Shown: positions 1-9,022 of the stretch, in pieces | Layout: each line of letters starts with the position of its first letter | Position numbering within the stretch: position 1 is the stretch's first letter | Assembly: GCA_016212005.1 (NCBI GenBank) | Contig: JACRHP010000016.1 | Coordinates: 1 to 61,626 of the forward strand | DNA length: 61,626 nt | From: Candidatus Omnitrophota bacterium | Lineage (GTDB): Bacteria; Omnitrophota; Gorgyraeia; Zapsychrales; Zapsychraceae | Reading direction: 5' to 3' | Notes under the pieces: model-generated | What the model was told of the DNA's origin: nothing | Database searches by the model: none | The model's input: the letters and a program-made list of their open reading frames with translations, nothing else | Translations under genes and position numbers: made by a program

Positions 1-119
1 ATGAGAATTCATGCATAAAATTGGAAAAATGTTCCAAATTTGCCCTAAAAATGGGGCACCCAACTAAAGGTTATAATTTTTATTTTCTCGACGATGACTC
101 TTTGCAAAGAATCGTTTTT
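1..119. other. Non-coding left edge with two small dyads
   Basis: No credible gene is visible here. Two short inverted repeats lie close together: TTGGAA/TTCCAA at 21-37 and TGCCC/GGGCA at 41-58. The neighbouring CapK-like reading frame dies at 120 and nothing in any frame continues that protein, so this stretch is probably foreign sequence at a recombination or insertion boundary. No transposase is visible to confirm this. Confidence 0.4.
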
Positions 120-479
120 TCAAAAAAGTGACGAAGTCAGGGGAAAATTTACGGCACACATCCGTTCTTTGTTCTGCCGGATGTCACTTTTATGCAGCAG
201 CGGAATATTGGTAAATTTATTGGTCACCTCGGCGGCGCTGGAACCGACCTTTAGAAACACATCCCGGGAATAAGGACAATGGACGTACGCATGCTCAATG
301 ATTTTTGAAAGTTTTTGCCGTTGCGCTGTTTCGATCCGCGCGGTATCGTTGTGTTGGCTTCGGGCTAAATATTGTATGTGCCGCAGATAAGGCGAACGTT
401 CCCACAGCGCCCATAGAGGCACAGCGGTATGGCGGATCAAAGCGGCTATCAGTGCGTTTGCGGATGGTCTGTTCATCAT
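120..479 (-). pseudogene. 5' fragment of a CapK/PaaK-like adenylate-forming ligase
   Basis: The 119-residue product has the helical N-terminal region of the phenylacetate-CoA ligase/CapK family, including a 'HAYVHCPYSRDVF' segment that resembles the family's A..CPYYR..F signature. Complete members have over 400 residues. This frame stops before the Ser/Thr/Gly-rich phosphate-binding loop, so no active site remains. Frame-shifted reading of 1-119 does not restore the family. The start overlaps the upstream O-antigen ligase-like gene by an ATGA, so it was once the translationally coupled last gene of that operon. A complete relative is present at 55124-56608. Confidence 0.6.
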
Positions 480-1780
480 CGGCGTCTTTTGTTGTTTTTG
501 GGGGTGAACTTTGTCGCTGTTGCCAGATTCCCCTCATGGACATTTTGTCGCATCGCGGAAAGAAAAGCCAAAAGATAAAACAATCTTCCAAAATAAGCGC
601 CCTGCCCGAACTGGGCGGTCACGAATGACACGAAAAGCGCGATGCACAACATCCGCAGGATATTAATGGTGCTTTCTCTCTCCGGCGCATCTTCCGCGAC
701 TTTAATGAATGAATTCTTGAATCCCCCTCCTATTAATAAAAAGAAGATAGTCAGTCCTAATATGCCCATGTCTGAAGCCACCTGCATGACAATATTGTGT
801 ACACTCTTGCCTTCCTCGACCCATTTTAAATATTCCGGTGGTGTATAAGCCATGATAACGTCATTGAAGTTGCCGGCCCCCACCCCCATGAAAGGATTTT
901 CTTTAAACATATTCAAGGCGGCATAATTGGCGGCCACCCGTCCCATCGCGGAGGCGTCTTCCTGGTAGGTTTCGATGGTTTCTATGCGGCCAGTATATTT
1001 TTCGGAAAGCCGCGGGAGGATAAGACCGGTAAGCAAAAGGATAATAATAATAAATTTTGTTTTGCGTTTCTCGACCAGCAGAAGGCCGGCAATACCCGCG
1101 AAGACACCCAGCAAACCGCCCCTGGAATATGTCAGGATGACGCCGATGATGCACCAAAGAGCCGTAAAGAGTCCCAAGTACCTCGGGAATTTTTTTTTGC
1201 TCGCGTTGCCCAGCATATATGCGATGGGGAGCATGGCGGCGAGCTGACCGGCAAAACCGTTGCGGTTAACGTAAACATAATTCGGCAGGGCAATATCCAT
1301 ATAATCCGTCTTGTAGAAGTAATACGCTCTTAAAACCAGAAAAAGATGCATGCATACAAAAGTCCACAATAAGGCCCTCATATCTTTTGGGGTTCGTATC
1401 AACTGTACCACCAGGAAAAAGGTAGCGAACGTTCTTAAATTCTCATTGACCAGCGGATGTTCGAAAACGGGCGTACCGGCAAAGAAGCGTGTGCTGCAGA
1501 TAACGATAAAGTAAACGAACATTAAAGCAATGTCGCGATTGAACCTCAAGGGATATTCCCGTGAATGAAAGAGCCATGCGATCAGTGTCAGGATTATGAT
1601 GGTCTGCGGAAGATGCAGATCGTAGACGGGCTGAAACCATTCATACAGAAAGCCGTCCCGCAGGACCGTAACCAGGAATATGAGGAAAACACCTGTTTTG
1701 GGTCTGATCAGGATCGAGGCAAATCCGCCCATGATAAGAAAGATCATTAATATCCCGCGCAGGGAAATGAACTGTTCCAT
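476..1780 (-). CDS. O-antigen ligase/polymerase-like membrane protein (Wzy_C type)
   Basis: The 434-residue protein is almost entirely hydrophobic, with about ten membrane segments. A long hydrophilic loop in the C-terminal half carries an arginine-led stretch ending in 'NPFMGVGAGNF', the usual signature of the Wzy_C/WaaL family. Such proteins join or polymerise lipid-linked glycans at the periplasmic face of the inner membrane. An AAAGGAT ribosome-binding site precedes the ATG. The gene follows a GT2 glycosyltransferase by 1 bp and overlaps the truncated CapK-like frame, so it belongs to a polysaccharide operon. It could be the exosortase-associated ligase subtype, but the N-terminus does not settle that. 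Confidence 0.75.
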   Translation of the reverse strand: MEQFISLRGILMIFLIMGGFASILIRPKTGVFLIFLVTVLRDGFLYEWFQPVYDLHLPQTIIILTLIAWLFHSREYPLRFNRDIALMFVYFIVICSTRFFAGTPVFEHPLVNENLRTFATFFLVVQLIRTPKDMRALLWTFVCMHLFLVLRAYYFYKTDYMDIALPNYVYVNRNGFAGQLAAMLPIAYMLGNASKKKFPRYLGLFTALWCIIGVILTYSRGGLLGVFAGIAGLLLVEKRKTKFIIIILLLTGLILPRLSEKYTGRIETIETYQEDASAMGRVAANYAALNMFKENPFMGVGAGNFNDVIMAYTPPEYLKWVEEGKSVHNIVMQVASDMGILGLTIFFLLIGGGFKNSFIKVAEDAPERESTINILRMLCIALFVSFVTAQFGQGAYFGRLFYLLAFLSAMRQNVHEGNLATATKFTPKNNKRRR

Positions 1781-1781
1781 T

Positions 1782-2756
1782 CTATCCTTTTATTCCTTCT
1801 AAAACGTTAATCCGTTTTTTCCATTTTTTCAGAGCCCCTAAAATGTTCTGGCCCAACAGGGTCAACAAATAAAATTGTAGTGTTTGGAAGGAAAATCCGC
1901 GAAACGACAATGCCATTTTGAACTTGTCCCTGGATTGCGCGAATTGTTCTGCGTCAAATAATGTCATGCCCCAGGCGTGATAGGCGCGGCCCCACCGCTG
2001 ACGGACAATGGATCCCGCGTCGGCGTACTTTGCGCGGAATCCCGCTTCGTGTTTTTGTATGGCCAGGATCGCGGATTCGTAAGCACGCTGGATGTTTGAG
2101 CGGTTCATCCCGCCCGCTCTGACAAGGTATTCTACCAAAGGTTCATTGACGTAAAGAATCGGGAATTTTTCCGCCACGCGCAGCCACATTTCCGCGTCCT
2201 CGGAGCCCAGCACGCGCGGGTCTTCATCAAAACCGCCGACCGCATCGAAACATTTTTTGCGCGCCAGGACGCTGGAGGTGGTGACGTAGTTTCCTTTTGT
2301 CCACAGGTCCCGGTAGCTATCGTCAGAGAGTGTTTTGCCGATGCAGTCCACTGTCTGTTGGCCAGTCGATTCATTGATACGAAAACGTCCGGAACAGACC
2401 AGTCCGGCTTCCGGACGGTCGCGAAAGATTTTCATTTGCATCTTGAGCCGGCCGGGCAGCCAGCGGTCATCGGCGTCCAGAAAAGCGATGTAGTCGCCCG
2501 CGGCGTTCTTGATGCCGGTATTGCGCGCCGCAGCCGGCCCTTGGTTGGCCTGACGGATATATTTGATCCGCGGGTTTTTGTCCCCCTGTCCGGCAATCAG
2601 TTTTTGGACGACCTCCCCTGTCCCGTCATCCGACCCGTCATCGACAACGATGATCTCGTCCGGCAAAAGTTCCTGGGCCAGGACCGAGCCGACGGCTTTT
2701 CCGATGAACTCCGCTGAATTATAGGCCGGTATTATGACCGAAATCGTTTCACTCAT
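1782..2756 (-). CDS. Glycosyltransferase family 2
   Basis: This 324-residue GT-A enzyme starts with the nucleotide-binding strand 'ISVIIPAYNSAEF', followed by 'VVDDGSDDGT', an 'AARNTGI' turn and the metal-binding 'FLDADD' at about residue 95. A later 'GSEDAEMWLR' supplies the usual acidic catalytic-base motif near residue 185. The C-terminal third is helical, with no clear membrane span. It should transfer a sugar from a nucleotide donor during surface glycan assembly at the cytoplasmic face. Donor and acceptor cannot be inferred. It is directly upstream of the ligase-like gene and 9 bp downstream of an AbiE-like toxin gene. Confidence 0.88.
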   Translation of the reverse strand: MSETISVIIPAYNSAEFIGKAVGSVLAQELLPDEIIVVDDGSDDGTGEVVQKLIAGQGDKNPRIKYIRQANQGPAAARNTGIKNAAGDYIAFLDADDRWLPGRLKMQMKIFRDRPEAGLVCSGRFRINESTGQQTVDCIGKTLSDDSYRDLWTKGNYVTTSSVLARKKCFDAVGGFDEDPRVLGSEDAEMWLRVAEKFPILYVNEPLVEYLVRAGGMNRSNIQRAYESAILAIQKHEAGFRAKYADAGSIVRQRWGRAYHAWGMTLFDAEQFAQSRDKFKMALSFRGFSFQTLQFYLLTLLGQNILGALKKWKKRINVLEGIKG

Positions 2757-2765
2757 GAGACCTCT

Positions 2766-3575
2766 TCAGTGATCTTTCCCGCGGGGCTGCTGACCTGACG
2801 ACCGTTGCAATTGCCCAAGCCATTGATCAAATAATACGATCCTGTCCCGTTGAGAAGCGTCGAATAAAAACGGGGCCACATCTTTAGCCAATGATTTCAT
2901 GTTTATTCCCTCTGTTCGTTTTTTTAGCGCGCTGATCATCTGCGCCTTATCTTTGATGCCCGCCCTCTTTTGTAAATAACCATAGTCCGGCCCGGTCATC
3001 GCCATCAGAAAAACAACATCGAAAAAATCCCGTCCCTTAGCGCTTTTTCTGTTCAGGCAGGCGAAAATTTTTTGCGAAAGAAGCAGGGCGATCGGGACGG
3101 TATTGATATACCGGAATATCCCGAACATGTTGATGAGGAATTTTTCCGGACGGTATTCATACTCCTGGGGTTCCGCGTCAATTTGTATGAGGATCCGCTG
3201 TTGTTTGTGCCCGGACAGCCCCTGCTGAAACAGCAGACCTGGAAATTTGATATAACAATGGTACGCTCCCCGGAAAACATTCTTAACATCCACGGTGTAG
3301 CCGTCCAGGGACAATTCGGCCTTGATGATCCCGGCGATCTTTGAAAAATCATTTTCGCTTAGTCCGCGATTATCAAAATCGATATCCTCGGAGAAACGAA
3401 CCCCGTTATGGATGATCCTGATCGCGCTCCCGCCGAGAAAGACCAGCCGTCCGGCGTATTGGGACCCGTAAATGATATCCAGTATCCGGTATTGAAGGTA
3501 TTCCTTGAGAATATTTTCTTTAAACCCTTGCAGGCGCGCCGGGTACCTTTTTAAAATATCTTCAAAATTTAACAT
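2766..3575 (-). CDS. AbiEii/AbiGii-family nucleotidyltransferase (putative toxin)
   Basis: The 269-residue protein has the AbiEii signature: 'GGSAI' near residue 48, then 'RFSEDIDFDN' with the paired acidic metal ligands, and a later K..R..RDFFDVVFL segment. AbiEii proteins are toxins that transfer nucleotides to RNA. The start codon is 14 bp inside the end of the upstream AbiEi-like gene and is preceded by GGAGG, so the two are translationally coupled. It sits inside the polysaccharide gene run, which suggests insertion of a mobile type IV toxin-antitoxin module. Function as a toxin is inferred from family and partner. Confidence 0.82.
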   Translation of the reverse strand: MLNFEDILKRYPARLQGFKENILKEYLQYRILDIIYGSQYAGRLVFLGGSAIRIIHNGVRFSEDIDFDNRGLSENDFSKIAGIIKAELSLDGYTVDVKNVFRGAYHCYIKFPGLLFQQGLSGHKQQRILIQIDAEPQEYEYRPEKFLINMFGIFRYINTVPIALLLSQKIFACLNRKSAKGRDFFDVVFLMAMTGPDYGYLQKRAGIKDKAQMISALKKRTEGINMKSLAKDVAPFLFDASQRDRIVLFDQWLGQLQRSSGQQPRGKDH

Positions 3576-4182
3576 CCATCGCCTCCATTAAGAGCCGGAC
3601 GGCCTTGTTTAATTTCCGGGAAGAAAATATTTTCAGGTAATTTCGCATTTTAACAACATTGACCAGGCGGCCTATTTCCTCGATATTTAATCTCATGGCT
3701 TCCAGGACTTCCTTTTTATCAGAAAAAGGAGAAAAATATAAAAAATCAAGCAATGTCTTTTCCGGGTCAGATATAAAAAAACGGTCATTTCCGGCCTCTA
3801 CCGCGTCGTAACCAAAGAAAAGAGAGTTTTTAATGGAACAATAGCGAAAATCCCCTATCTGTGTCCGGACCGTTTTATTCCGCCTTGTGGTGATGCCGAC
3901 TATTTGGAACACCGCTTCCGGAATAAAATTATAATAAGCAAGAGCCGATTCCAGGCCGATATAGGAGGGCTGATAAATCCGGCAAGCTATATTTCTTAAA
4001 ACCTGATCATTGATCGACTTGCCCGACATGATATAAAAATTGTTAATAATTTTGAGGATATATCCCTTCTTTTGCCATTCGTAGAGCCTTCTCCTGTCAA
4101 TACGGTCAAAATACGTGACAATATCCCGCGCGTCAATGACGCTGTGATTCTCAAAAATAGTTTTAAATTCCAGGAAGTTCAT
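3562..4182 (-). CDS. AbiEi-like antitoxin / winged-helix regulator
   Basis: The 206-residue partner of the adjacent nucleotidyltransferase. The N-terminus ('ARDIVTYFDRIDRRRLYEWQKKGYILKI') fits the AbiEi winged helix, and the middle has the typical 'PSYIGLESALAYYNFIPEAV' and 'DPEKTLLDFLYF' segments. AbiEi proteins repress their own operon and neutralise AbiEii without direct binding. A 20-bp inverted repeat lies 19-38 bp upstream and is a good operator candidate. No strong Shine-Dalgarno is visible before this ATG, unlike the downstream toxin. Confidence 0.8.
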   Translation of the reverse strand: MNFLEFKTIFENHSVIDARDIVTYFDRIDRRRLYEWQKKGYILKIINNFYIMSGKSINDQVLRNIACRIYQPSYIGLESALAYYNFIPEAVFQIVGITTRRNKTVRTQIGDFRYCSIKNSLFFGYDAVEAGNDRFFISDPEKTLLDFLYFSPFSDKKEVLEAMRLNIEEIGRLVNVVKMRNYLKIFSSRKLNKAVRLLMEAMDVKF

Positions 4183-4200
4183 TGCTTTTTACAACACTTT

Positions 4201-4220
4201 TTTAGTTATTTATAACTAAA
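4201..4220. promoter_or_regulatory. Inverted repeat, candidate AbiEi operator
   Basis: A perfect dyad with 9-bp arms, TTTAGTTAT and ATAACTAAA, separated by 2 bp. It is the strongest dyad in the AT-rich 70-bp gap upstream of the AbiEi-like start at 4182. AbiEi antitoxins characterised elsewhere bind inverted repeats in their own promoter, so autoregulation is the likeliest role. Binding here is inferred. Confidence 0.5.
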
Positions 4221-4252
4221 ATATAACACCGAATCGAGCTTTTGTCCACACG

Positions 4253-5200
4253 TTACTCCCCGCCTCGTTTGACCTGGCGCAGAAATTTGATGATCCCCGC
4301 GGGCAGGAGCGTGACGATGATATAAAACAGCGCGTTTAGAAAATAATCCGGGTAAACGAGTGTCTGAAAGAAAAATTTTCGTGATTCTTTAAAATTCATG
4401 GCATCAAAGAGGACATATCCCAGGTTGTAGCGGTCGCGTTTAAGCTGCCCTTCAATGATCCGGCACCGGCCGGGTTCTTCCTTGTGGACCTCCAGCAGTT
4501 TTTCTCTCAAACGGATGCAGCTTTTAATATAAGTTTGTTTGTCATCCGTAATATTGCCGCCGATGCGCCGGCGCGTCACCAGCGGCCGATCGATATAATG
4601 GATCGGGTATCGGCGGGCGATCCGCAGCCATAAATCGTAATCTTCGGCAATCTGCAAATTTTCATCAAAACCGCCGACCTCCCGCAAGACATCCCGTCGC
4701 ACCAGCACGGTAGGGGTAAATATAAAATTTCCCCACAACAGATTGTCATAAATTTTACCGTTAGGCAAAGAAGGATAAGGGCGTTCATGCAAATAGGATG
4801 CATAAACGGTTCGGCCATTAACAACATGCCGCATATCGGTAAATACCAGTTTCGCGTCCGGGTTGGCATCCATCGCCTCGATGGCGGTTGCCAGTTTATC
4901 TTTGTCCCACAGATCATCCGCATCCAGAAAAGCCACAAACTCTCCCTTGGCCAGACGCAGGCCGGCGTTACGCGCCGCCGCGGGTCCATTGTTGACCTGC
5001 TCAACGTATGTGACATTGAGCGGCGGAGACATATATTTCTTGATGGCACTTTCGCTCTGGTCGGTTGAGCCGTCATTGACCACAATAACCTCATAGTCCG
5101 TGTACGTCTGGGCCGCGACCGAATCCAGCGCTTCGCCGACGGTCTTCTCGGAATTGTATACGGGTATGATAATGCTCACTCTGGATGTGGGGCCGCTCAT
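4253..5200 (-). CDS. Glycosyltransferase family 2
   Basis: A 315-residue GT-A glycosyltransferase with 'VSIIIPVYNSEKT', 'VVNDGSTDQS', 'AARNAGL', the DXD-type 'FLDADDLW' near residue 90 and a later 'AEDYDLWLRIARRYP' base motif. The C-terminus has a hydrophobic segment ('YPDYFLNALFYIIVTLL') that may lie on the membrane. The ATG at 5200 forms an ATGA overlap with the upstream ATPase stop; a longer reading from 5233 is possible but less likely. It resembles the GT2 at 1782-2756 in layout, so both probably act in the same surface-glycan pathway. Confidence 0.86.
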   Translation of the reverse strand: MSGPTSRVSIIIPVYNSEKTVGEALDSVAAQTYTDYEVIVVNDGSTDQSESAIKKYMSPPLNVTYVEQVNNGPAAARNAGLRLAKGEFVAFLDADDLWDKDKLATAIEAMDANPDAKLVFTDMRHVVNGRTVYASYLHERPYPSLPNGKIYDNLLWGNFIFTPTVLVRRDVLREVGGFDENLQIAEDYDLWLRIARRYPIHYIDRPLVTRRRIGGNITDDKQTYIKSCIRLREKLLEVHKEEPGRCRIIEGQLKRDRYNLGYVLFDAMNFKESRKFFFQTLVYPDYFLNALFYIIVTLLPAGIIKFLRQVKRGGE

Positions 5201-6510
5201 GGATCCGTTCTTTTTTCTAAAAGCCACGACCATATCGGCCGGACCTTTATCTTAATCCGCCCGGCAGAGAGCTCGGCGCCCTGGTCATCTGTCAAGATGA
5301 GGCAATCATCTATCTTGAATTTTTCAGCGGCCGCGAGAAGAGGTGCCAGTTCCCTTTCCTTGGCCTTGTTGTCCTCTATGCGGGCCGTGGCTTGTATAAG
5401 CTGCCGCGGTTTGCCGCGTTCCGTCATAAGAAAATCTACTTCCCCGCCCGCGCCGTCTTTCCAGTAAAAAATTTCCTTTCCGCGGCGGAGTAATTCAAGA
5501 TATATCGCGTTTTCCAGATATCTCCCCTTGTTTTCTGAAAACTGGGACGCTACGGCGGTGATAAGGCCCGTATCTATGCAATATATTTTCTTTGGGTTGA
5601 CCACCCGCCTCTTTATCGAGTAATCATACAATTGGACAAATTTCACGAAATTGACGTCCTCAAGCCATGATACATACTCACATACCGTATCCTTGCCGGT
5701 CTTTTGTCCGGATGATTTCAAAAGATTGTAATAGCCCATGATCGAGAAAAGCGAAGCGAAGTTGTTGACCAGATACCTCATGAGCTCTTTCATGAGCGTA
5801 TAGTTCCTGATCTTGTGCCGCTCAACGATATCCCTGTAGAATACCAGTTCAAAATATTCCTGAAGTATCCTTATTTTTAGAGGATCTTCCTTTTCGAGGG
5901 TCTCGGGAAAACCTCCGAATTTCAGGTAATTCAAGAATTCTTTTTTTATAAGGTGCCTTTGCGGGGAGTGTTCGACGTTCGCCTGTACCTTTATGCCTTT
6001 GGATAAAAGCGCCTCATGGAAAGAAAACGGCGCCAAAAAATAGCTTATCGTCCTTCCGCGCAGCGACGTCGCTATCTCTTGAGAAAGAAGCTTTGAGGAA
6101 GAGCCGGTAAGGAATATCCTGAACTCTTTTTTCTCGGACATCCTCCTCACGAATTTATCCCAGTACGGCGCTTCTTGCGCCTCGTCTAAAAAGAGATACG
6201 TCTTTTCTCCGACGTTCTCGGGGTAAAGCTCAAAAAACGCTTCCAAAAGAATCTCCCAATCATCTTTGGAAAAAGGCAAGATCCTCTCGTCTTCGAAATT
6301 TACGTAAAGCATCCTTTGGGCCGGCACGCCTTCTTTGGCGAGCTCCAGCATCGTTTGATAAAAAAGATACGTCTTCCCGCTGCGGCGCGGCCCGTAAAGG
6401 GTTATGACCTTTTGGAGGTCCGTCGGGAGCCTGACCTCCCTGCGGACAAGCTCCGGTCTAAGGCCCCGGGATTCAACGATGATCTTTTTGAATGCCTCTT
6501 TTTTGTCCAT
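5197..6510 (-). CDS. AAA_14/DUF4143 ATPase with degenerate C-terminal nuclease fold
   Basis: The 437-residue protein has Walker A 'GPRRSGKT', Walker B 'YLFLDEAQEAPYW', sensor 'FLTGSSSKLL' and the DUF4143 C-terminal domain. These ATPases are common accessory genes in bacteria, with unknown cellular role. The first ATG at 6528 is followed by AAAGGAG eight bases before a second ATG, so 6510 is the better start. The PD-(D/E)XK-like region reads 'GGEVDFLM' followed by 'QLIQATARI', where relatives have an E-x-K, so nuclease chemistry is probably lost. It is coupled to the downstream GT2 by a 4-bp overlap. Confidence 0.82.
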   Translation of the reverse strand: MDKKEAFKKIIVESRGLRPELVRREVRLPTDLQKVITLYGPRRSGKTYLFYQTMLELAKEGVPAQRMLYVNFEDERILPFSKDDWEILLEAFFELYPENVGEKTYLFLDEAQEAPYWDKFVRRMSEKKEFRIFLTGSSSKLLSQEIATSLRGRTISYFLAPFSFHEALLSKGIKVQANVEHSPQRHLIKKEFLNYLKFGGFPETLEKEDPLKIRILQEYFELVFYRDIVERHKIRNYTLMKELMRYLVNNFASLFSIMGYYNLLKSSGQKTGKDTVCEYVSWLEDVNFVKFVQLYDYSIKRRVVNPKKIYCIDTGLITAVASQFSENKGRYLENAIYLELLRRGKEIFYWKDGAGGEVDFLMTERGKPRQLIQATARIEDNKAKERELAPLLAAAEKFKIDDCLILTDDQGAELSAGRIKIKVRPIWSWLLEKRTDP

Positions 6511-6627
6511 AGGATATTCTCCTTTCATGCAGGGATGACTACGAGTACTTCTGTCCTTCTATGAAAGGATACTATATTTTCCCTTCCCGGTCAAGCGTCA
6601 AGGCCCCGTTAATTCAGACTGATTACT

Positions 6628-7818
6628 CTAGGCATGGTTCCATTCATGGATCAGTTTTTTTACCTCCGCTTCCAGCGCGAAGTCGGTTTCGATACGCCGG
6701 CGGCTGATCTCCCCCATCTTTTTCCGTTTATCAGTATCCAGGATCATTTTTTGCAGCGCCGCCGCTAGTTCTGTTTCATCTTTTGGCTCGACCAGATATC
6801 CATTGACATTGTCTTCGATAAGTTCGGCAACTCCGGTTACGCGGGTGGCGATGACCGGCAGGCGCGCGGCCATGGCCTCCATGATCGAGACCGACAGCCC
6901 CTCACACAGGCTTGAATTGACGTACACATTCGCCAGGGCCAGCTGGCGACGGACTTCTCCGGCTGGCTGGGCCCCGTGAAAAACGATTTCCTGTTTCATA
7001 TCCAGCTTGTCGATGAGTTCCGCGATCTTTACTCGCAGTTCGCCGTCGCCGATAATATGGCAGGTGAAGCGGTTCTCCCATTCCTTGAGCAATTTGCATG
7101 CCCGGACCAGATATTCAACCCCTTTGATCGGGTGCAGGCGGGCGATGGACAATATCCGCAACTCCGGCCCAGCTGTCCTGCCGTCCGCGGTGAACAATTC
7201 CGGACGGATGCCGCAATGGATGACGCTGATCTTTTCCGCCGGGATGTCAAATTTTTGGACCATGTAATCTTTATTATATTGTGAAACGGTAATGACCTTC
7301 TTGGCCCGTATCCCTCTTTGATGAAAATTGTGCGGCGGATATTCAAAAATGTCGTGCCAGCCGTGGGCGGTAAAGGTGTACGGGATATCCAGCAACATGC
7401 TAACCAGCATCGCGTATTCGCCGGCCAGGGAAACGAAATGAGCGTGAATGTGATCGGGTTTGTGTTTTTCGATCAACAAGGCATATGACCCGGCGATCCT
7501 GAAAAACCATAACAGTCCCCCCTTGTTGTTTCGGGCAGCAAACAAAAACATTTTGATATATCGGGATGGGGCTTTTCTCAAAAGACGCAGGTGGTCCCGG
7601 CAGCTTTGGATGAAAGTGATGTTTTTGGGGTCAGGGAAATAGACCGTCCGCCGGGCCAGACGGTCGGCTTCCTCATGCGGGATTTCGCCCGCAGGTTTTT
7701 TTCTGGAGAAAATAACGGTTTCCAGGCCAAGTTTCTCAACGGTCACGATCTCGTTGATGATGAATGTCTCCGAGACTGTCGGGAAAATGTCCAGGATGTA
7801 AGCGACTTTTTTAACCAT
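6628..7818 (-). CDS. Glycosyltransferase family 4 (GT-B)
   Basis: A 396-residue GT-B enzyme. The N-terminal acceptor domain begins 'VAYILDIFPTVSETFI', typical of WcaL/AmsK-type transferases. The C-terminal donor domain contains the EX7E motif in 'CEGLSVSIMEAMAARLP', followed by 'ELIEDNVNGYLVEP'. It probably adds a hexose to a lipid-linked oligosaccharide on the cytoplasmic side. Its start overlaps the preceding GT4 gene by 8 bp, so the two are coupled. Sugar specificity is not readable from the sequence. Confidence 0.88.
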   Translation of the reverse strand: MVKKVAYILDIFPTVSETFIINEIVTVEKLGLETVIFSRKKPAGEIPHEEADRLARRTVYFPDPKNITFIQSCRDHLRLLRKAPSRYIKMFLFAARNNKGGLLWFFRIAGSYALLIEKHKPDHIHAHFVSLAGEYAMLVSMLLDIPYTFTAHGWHDIFEYPPHNFHQRGIRAKKVITVSQYNKDYMVQKFDIPAEKISVIHCGIRPELFTADGRTAGPELRILSIARLHPIKGVEYLVRACKLLKEWENRFTCHIIGDGELRVKIAELIDKLDMKQEIVFHGAQPAGEVRRQLALANVYVNSSLCEGLSVSIMEAMAARLPVIATRVTGVAELIEDNVNGYLVEPKDETELAAALQKMILDTDKRKKMGEISRRRIETDFALEAEVKKLIHEWNHA

Positions 7819-9019
7819 TGGTGTTGTTTCTTAATATCGAACCATAAAAATCGATAGTTTTTTGTGCGGCCACTTTGTTTGTATAATGTGTGTCGATAAA
7901 TTTCTTGGCTTCTTTGCCCAAGGTATCTCTTAACCCCTTGTTTTGACATAGACGGACGATCTCATCCGCCAATGCCTGCGGCTGGTCGGGGGCGACGAGC
8001 AGGCCATTATGTTCATGGTCCACGATCTCTTTTAACCCTCCCGTCGCGGAAACGACTACAGCTTTCCCGCAGCCCATCGCTTCCAGGCAGACATACCCGA
8101 GATTCTCGTACAGCGAAGGTGCCGTAAAGATATCACAGGATTGGTAGAATCTTACGAGGTCATTCTTTTCTTTCCGATCGTGGAACGTGACGTGTCCAAG
8201 GCAGTTTTTCTGCCGCAGATATGCCTTGAGTTCTTCGCGCAGGGACGTGCGGTCTTGGCCCGAGGCAGTGTCTTCTCCAACGAAAATAAACTCACAATCA
8301 CGGAATTTTTCCAGGACGAGCGGAATAGCGTGGGCGAGGGTGACGACACCTTTGCGTTTCTCGATCCGTCCGGTGAAAAGGACGGGGACTCTCTCCCGCG
8401 GCCCTGGAGCCTCAGCAGGGCGGAACGTGTCGGTATCAAGCGGGTTTAAAAGGATCTTGACGCGCCGGGGCGAAAACCGGTAGTCGGCGGCCACCACCTC
8501 GGCCATGCTTTGGCTTGGCGAGGTCAGATAGTCCGCGCGCATAATGGCGTATTTTTCCATAAAGTTCAGCACCCGCTCATGCAGTTTTAGGCTCTTGAAG
8601 TTATATCTCTGGACGACATAGCTGGGGGTATGCAGTTTGATCACAACAGGCGGCTTTCCCCTGCCGCCGCGTGTCAAAAGATACCAGAATAATTCCGCGC
8701 GGATGTCCGGGCCTTCGATGATATCGAGGTTTTTTTCCCGTGAAATTTCCATGATCTTGTTTTTAACGGCGATACTAAAGCCGATCGTTTTTGAGGGAAT
8801 GAGTGCGTCAAAGCGCCATAATCCGGCCATCGCAATGGGGTTCACCCGGTGTACGTGTACGCCATTTTCGGTGTAATCGTACGGTTTCTTGGAGGTGAAT
8901 GTCACGACATCGACATGCTCGCCCAATGCGGCCAGCGCTTCGGCCAAATTGCGGGTATAGGAGCCGATCCCGTTGAAGGTTTCGGGCGGGTATTCATAGG
9001 AAACAAGGCAGATGTTCAT
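7811..9019 (-). CDS. Glycosyltransferase family 4 (GT-B)
   Basis: A 402-residue GT-B glycosyltransferase with an N-terminal 'SYEYPPETFNGIGSYTRNL' glycine loop. In the donor-binding domain, 'FTGRIEKRKGV' is followed by the EX7E motif in 'YENLGYVCLEAMGCGK' and 'EIVDHEHNGLLV'. A GAGG precedes the ATG. It lies between the flippase (3 bp upstream) and the second GT4 gene (8-bp overlap), so flippase and both transferases form one operon. Confidence 0.88.
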   Translation of the reverse strand: MNICLVSYEYPPETFNGIGSYTRNLAEALAALGEHVDVVTFTSKKPYDYTENGVHVHRVNPIAMAGLWRFDALIPSKTIGFSIAVKNKIMEISREKNLDIIEGPDIRAELFWYLLTRGGRGKPPVVIKLHTPSYVVQRYNFKSLKLHERVLNFMEKYAIMRADYLTSPSQSMAEVVAADYRFSPRRVKILLNPLDTDTFRPAEAPGPRERVPVLFTGRIEKRKGVVTLAHAIPLVLEKFRDCEFIFVGEDTASGQDRTSLREELKAYLRQKNCLGHVTFHDRKEKNDLVRFYQSCDIFTAPSLYENLGYVCLEAMGCGKAVVVSATGGLKEIVDHEHNGLLVAPDQPQALADEIVRLCQNKGLRDTLGKEAKKFIDTHYTNKVAAQKTIDFYGSILRNNTNG

Positions 9020-9022
9020 CGT

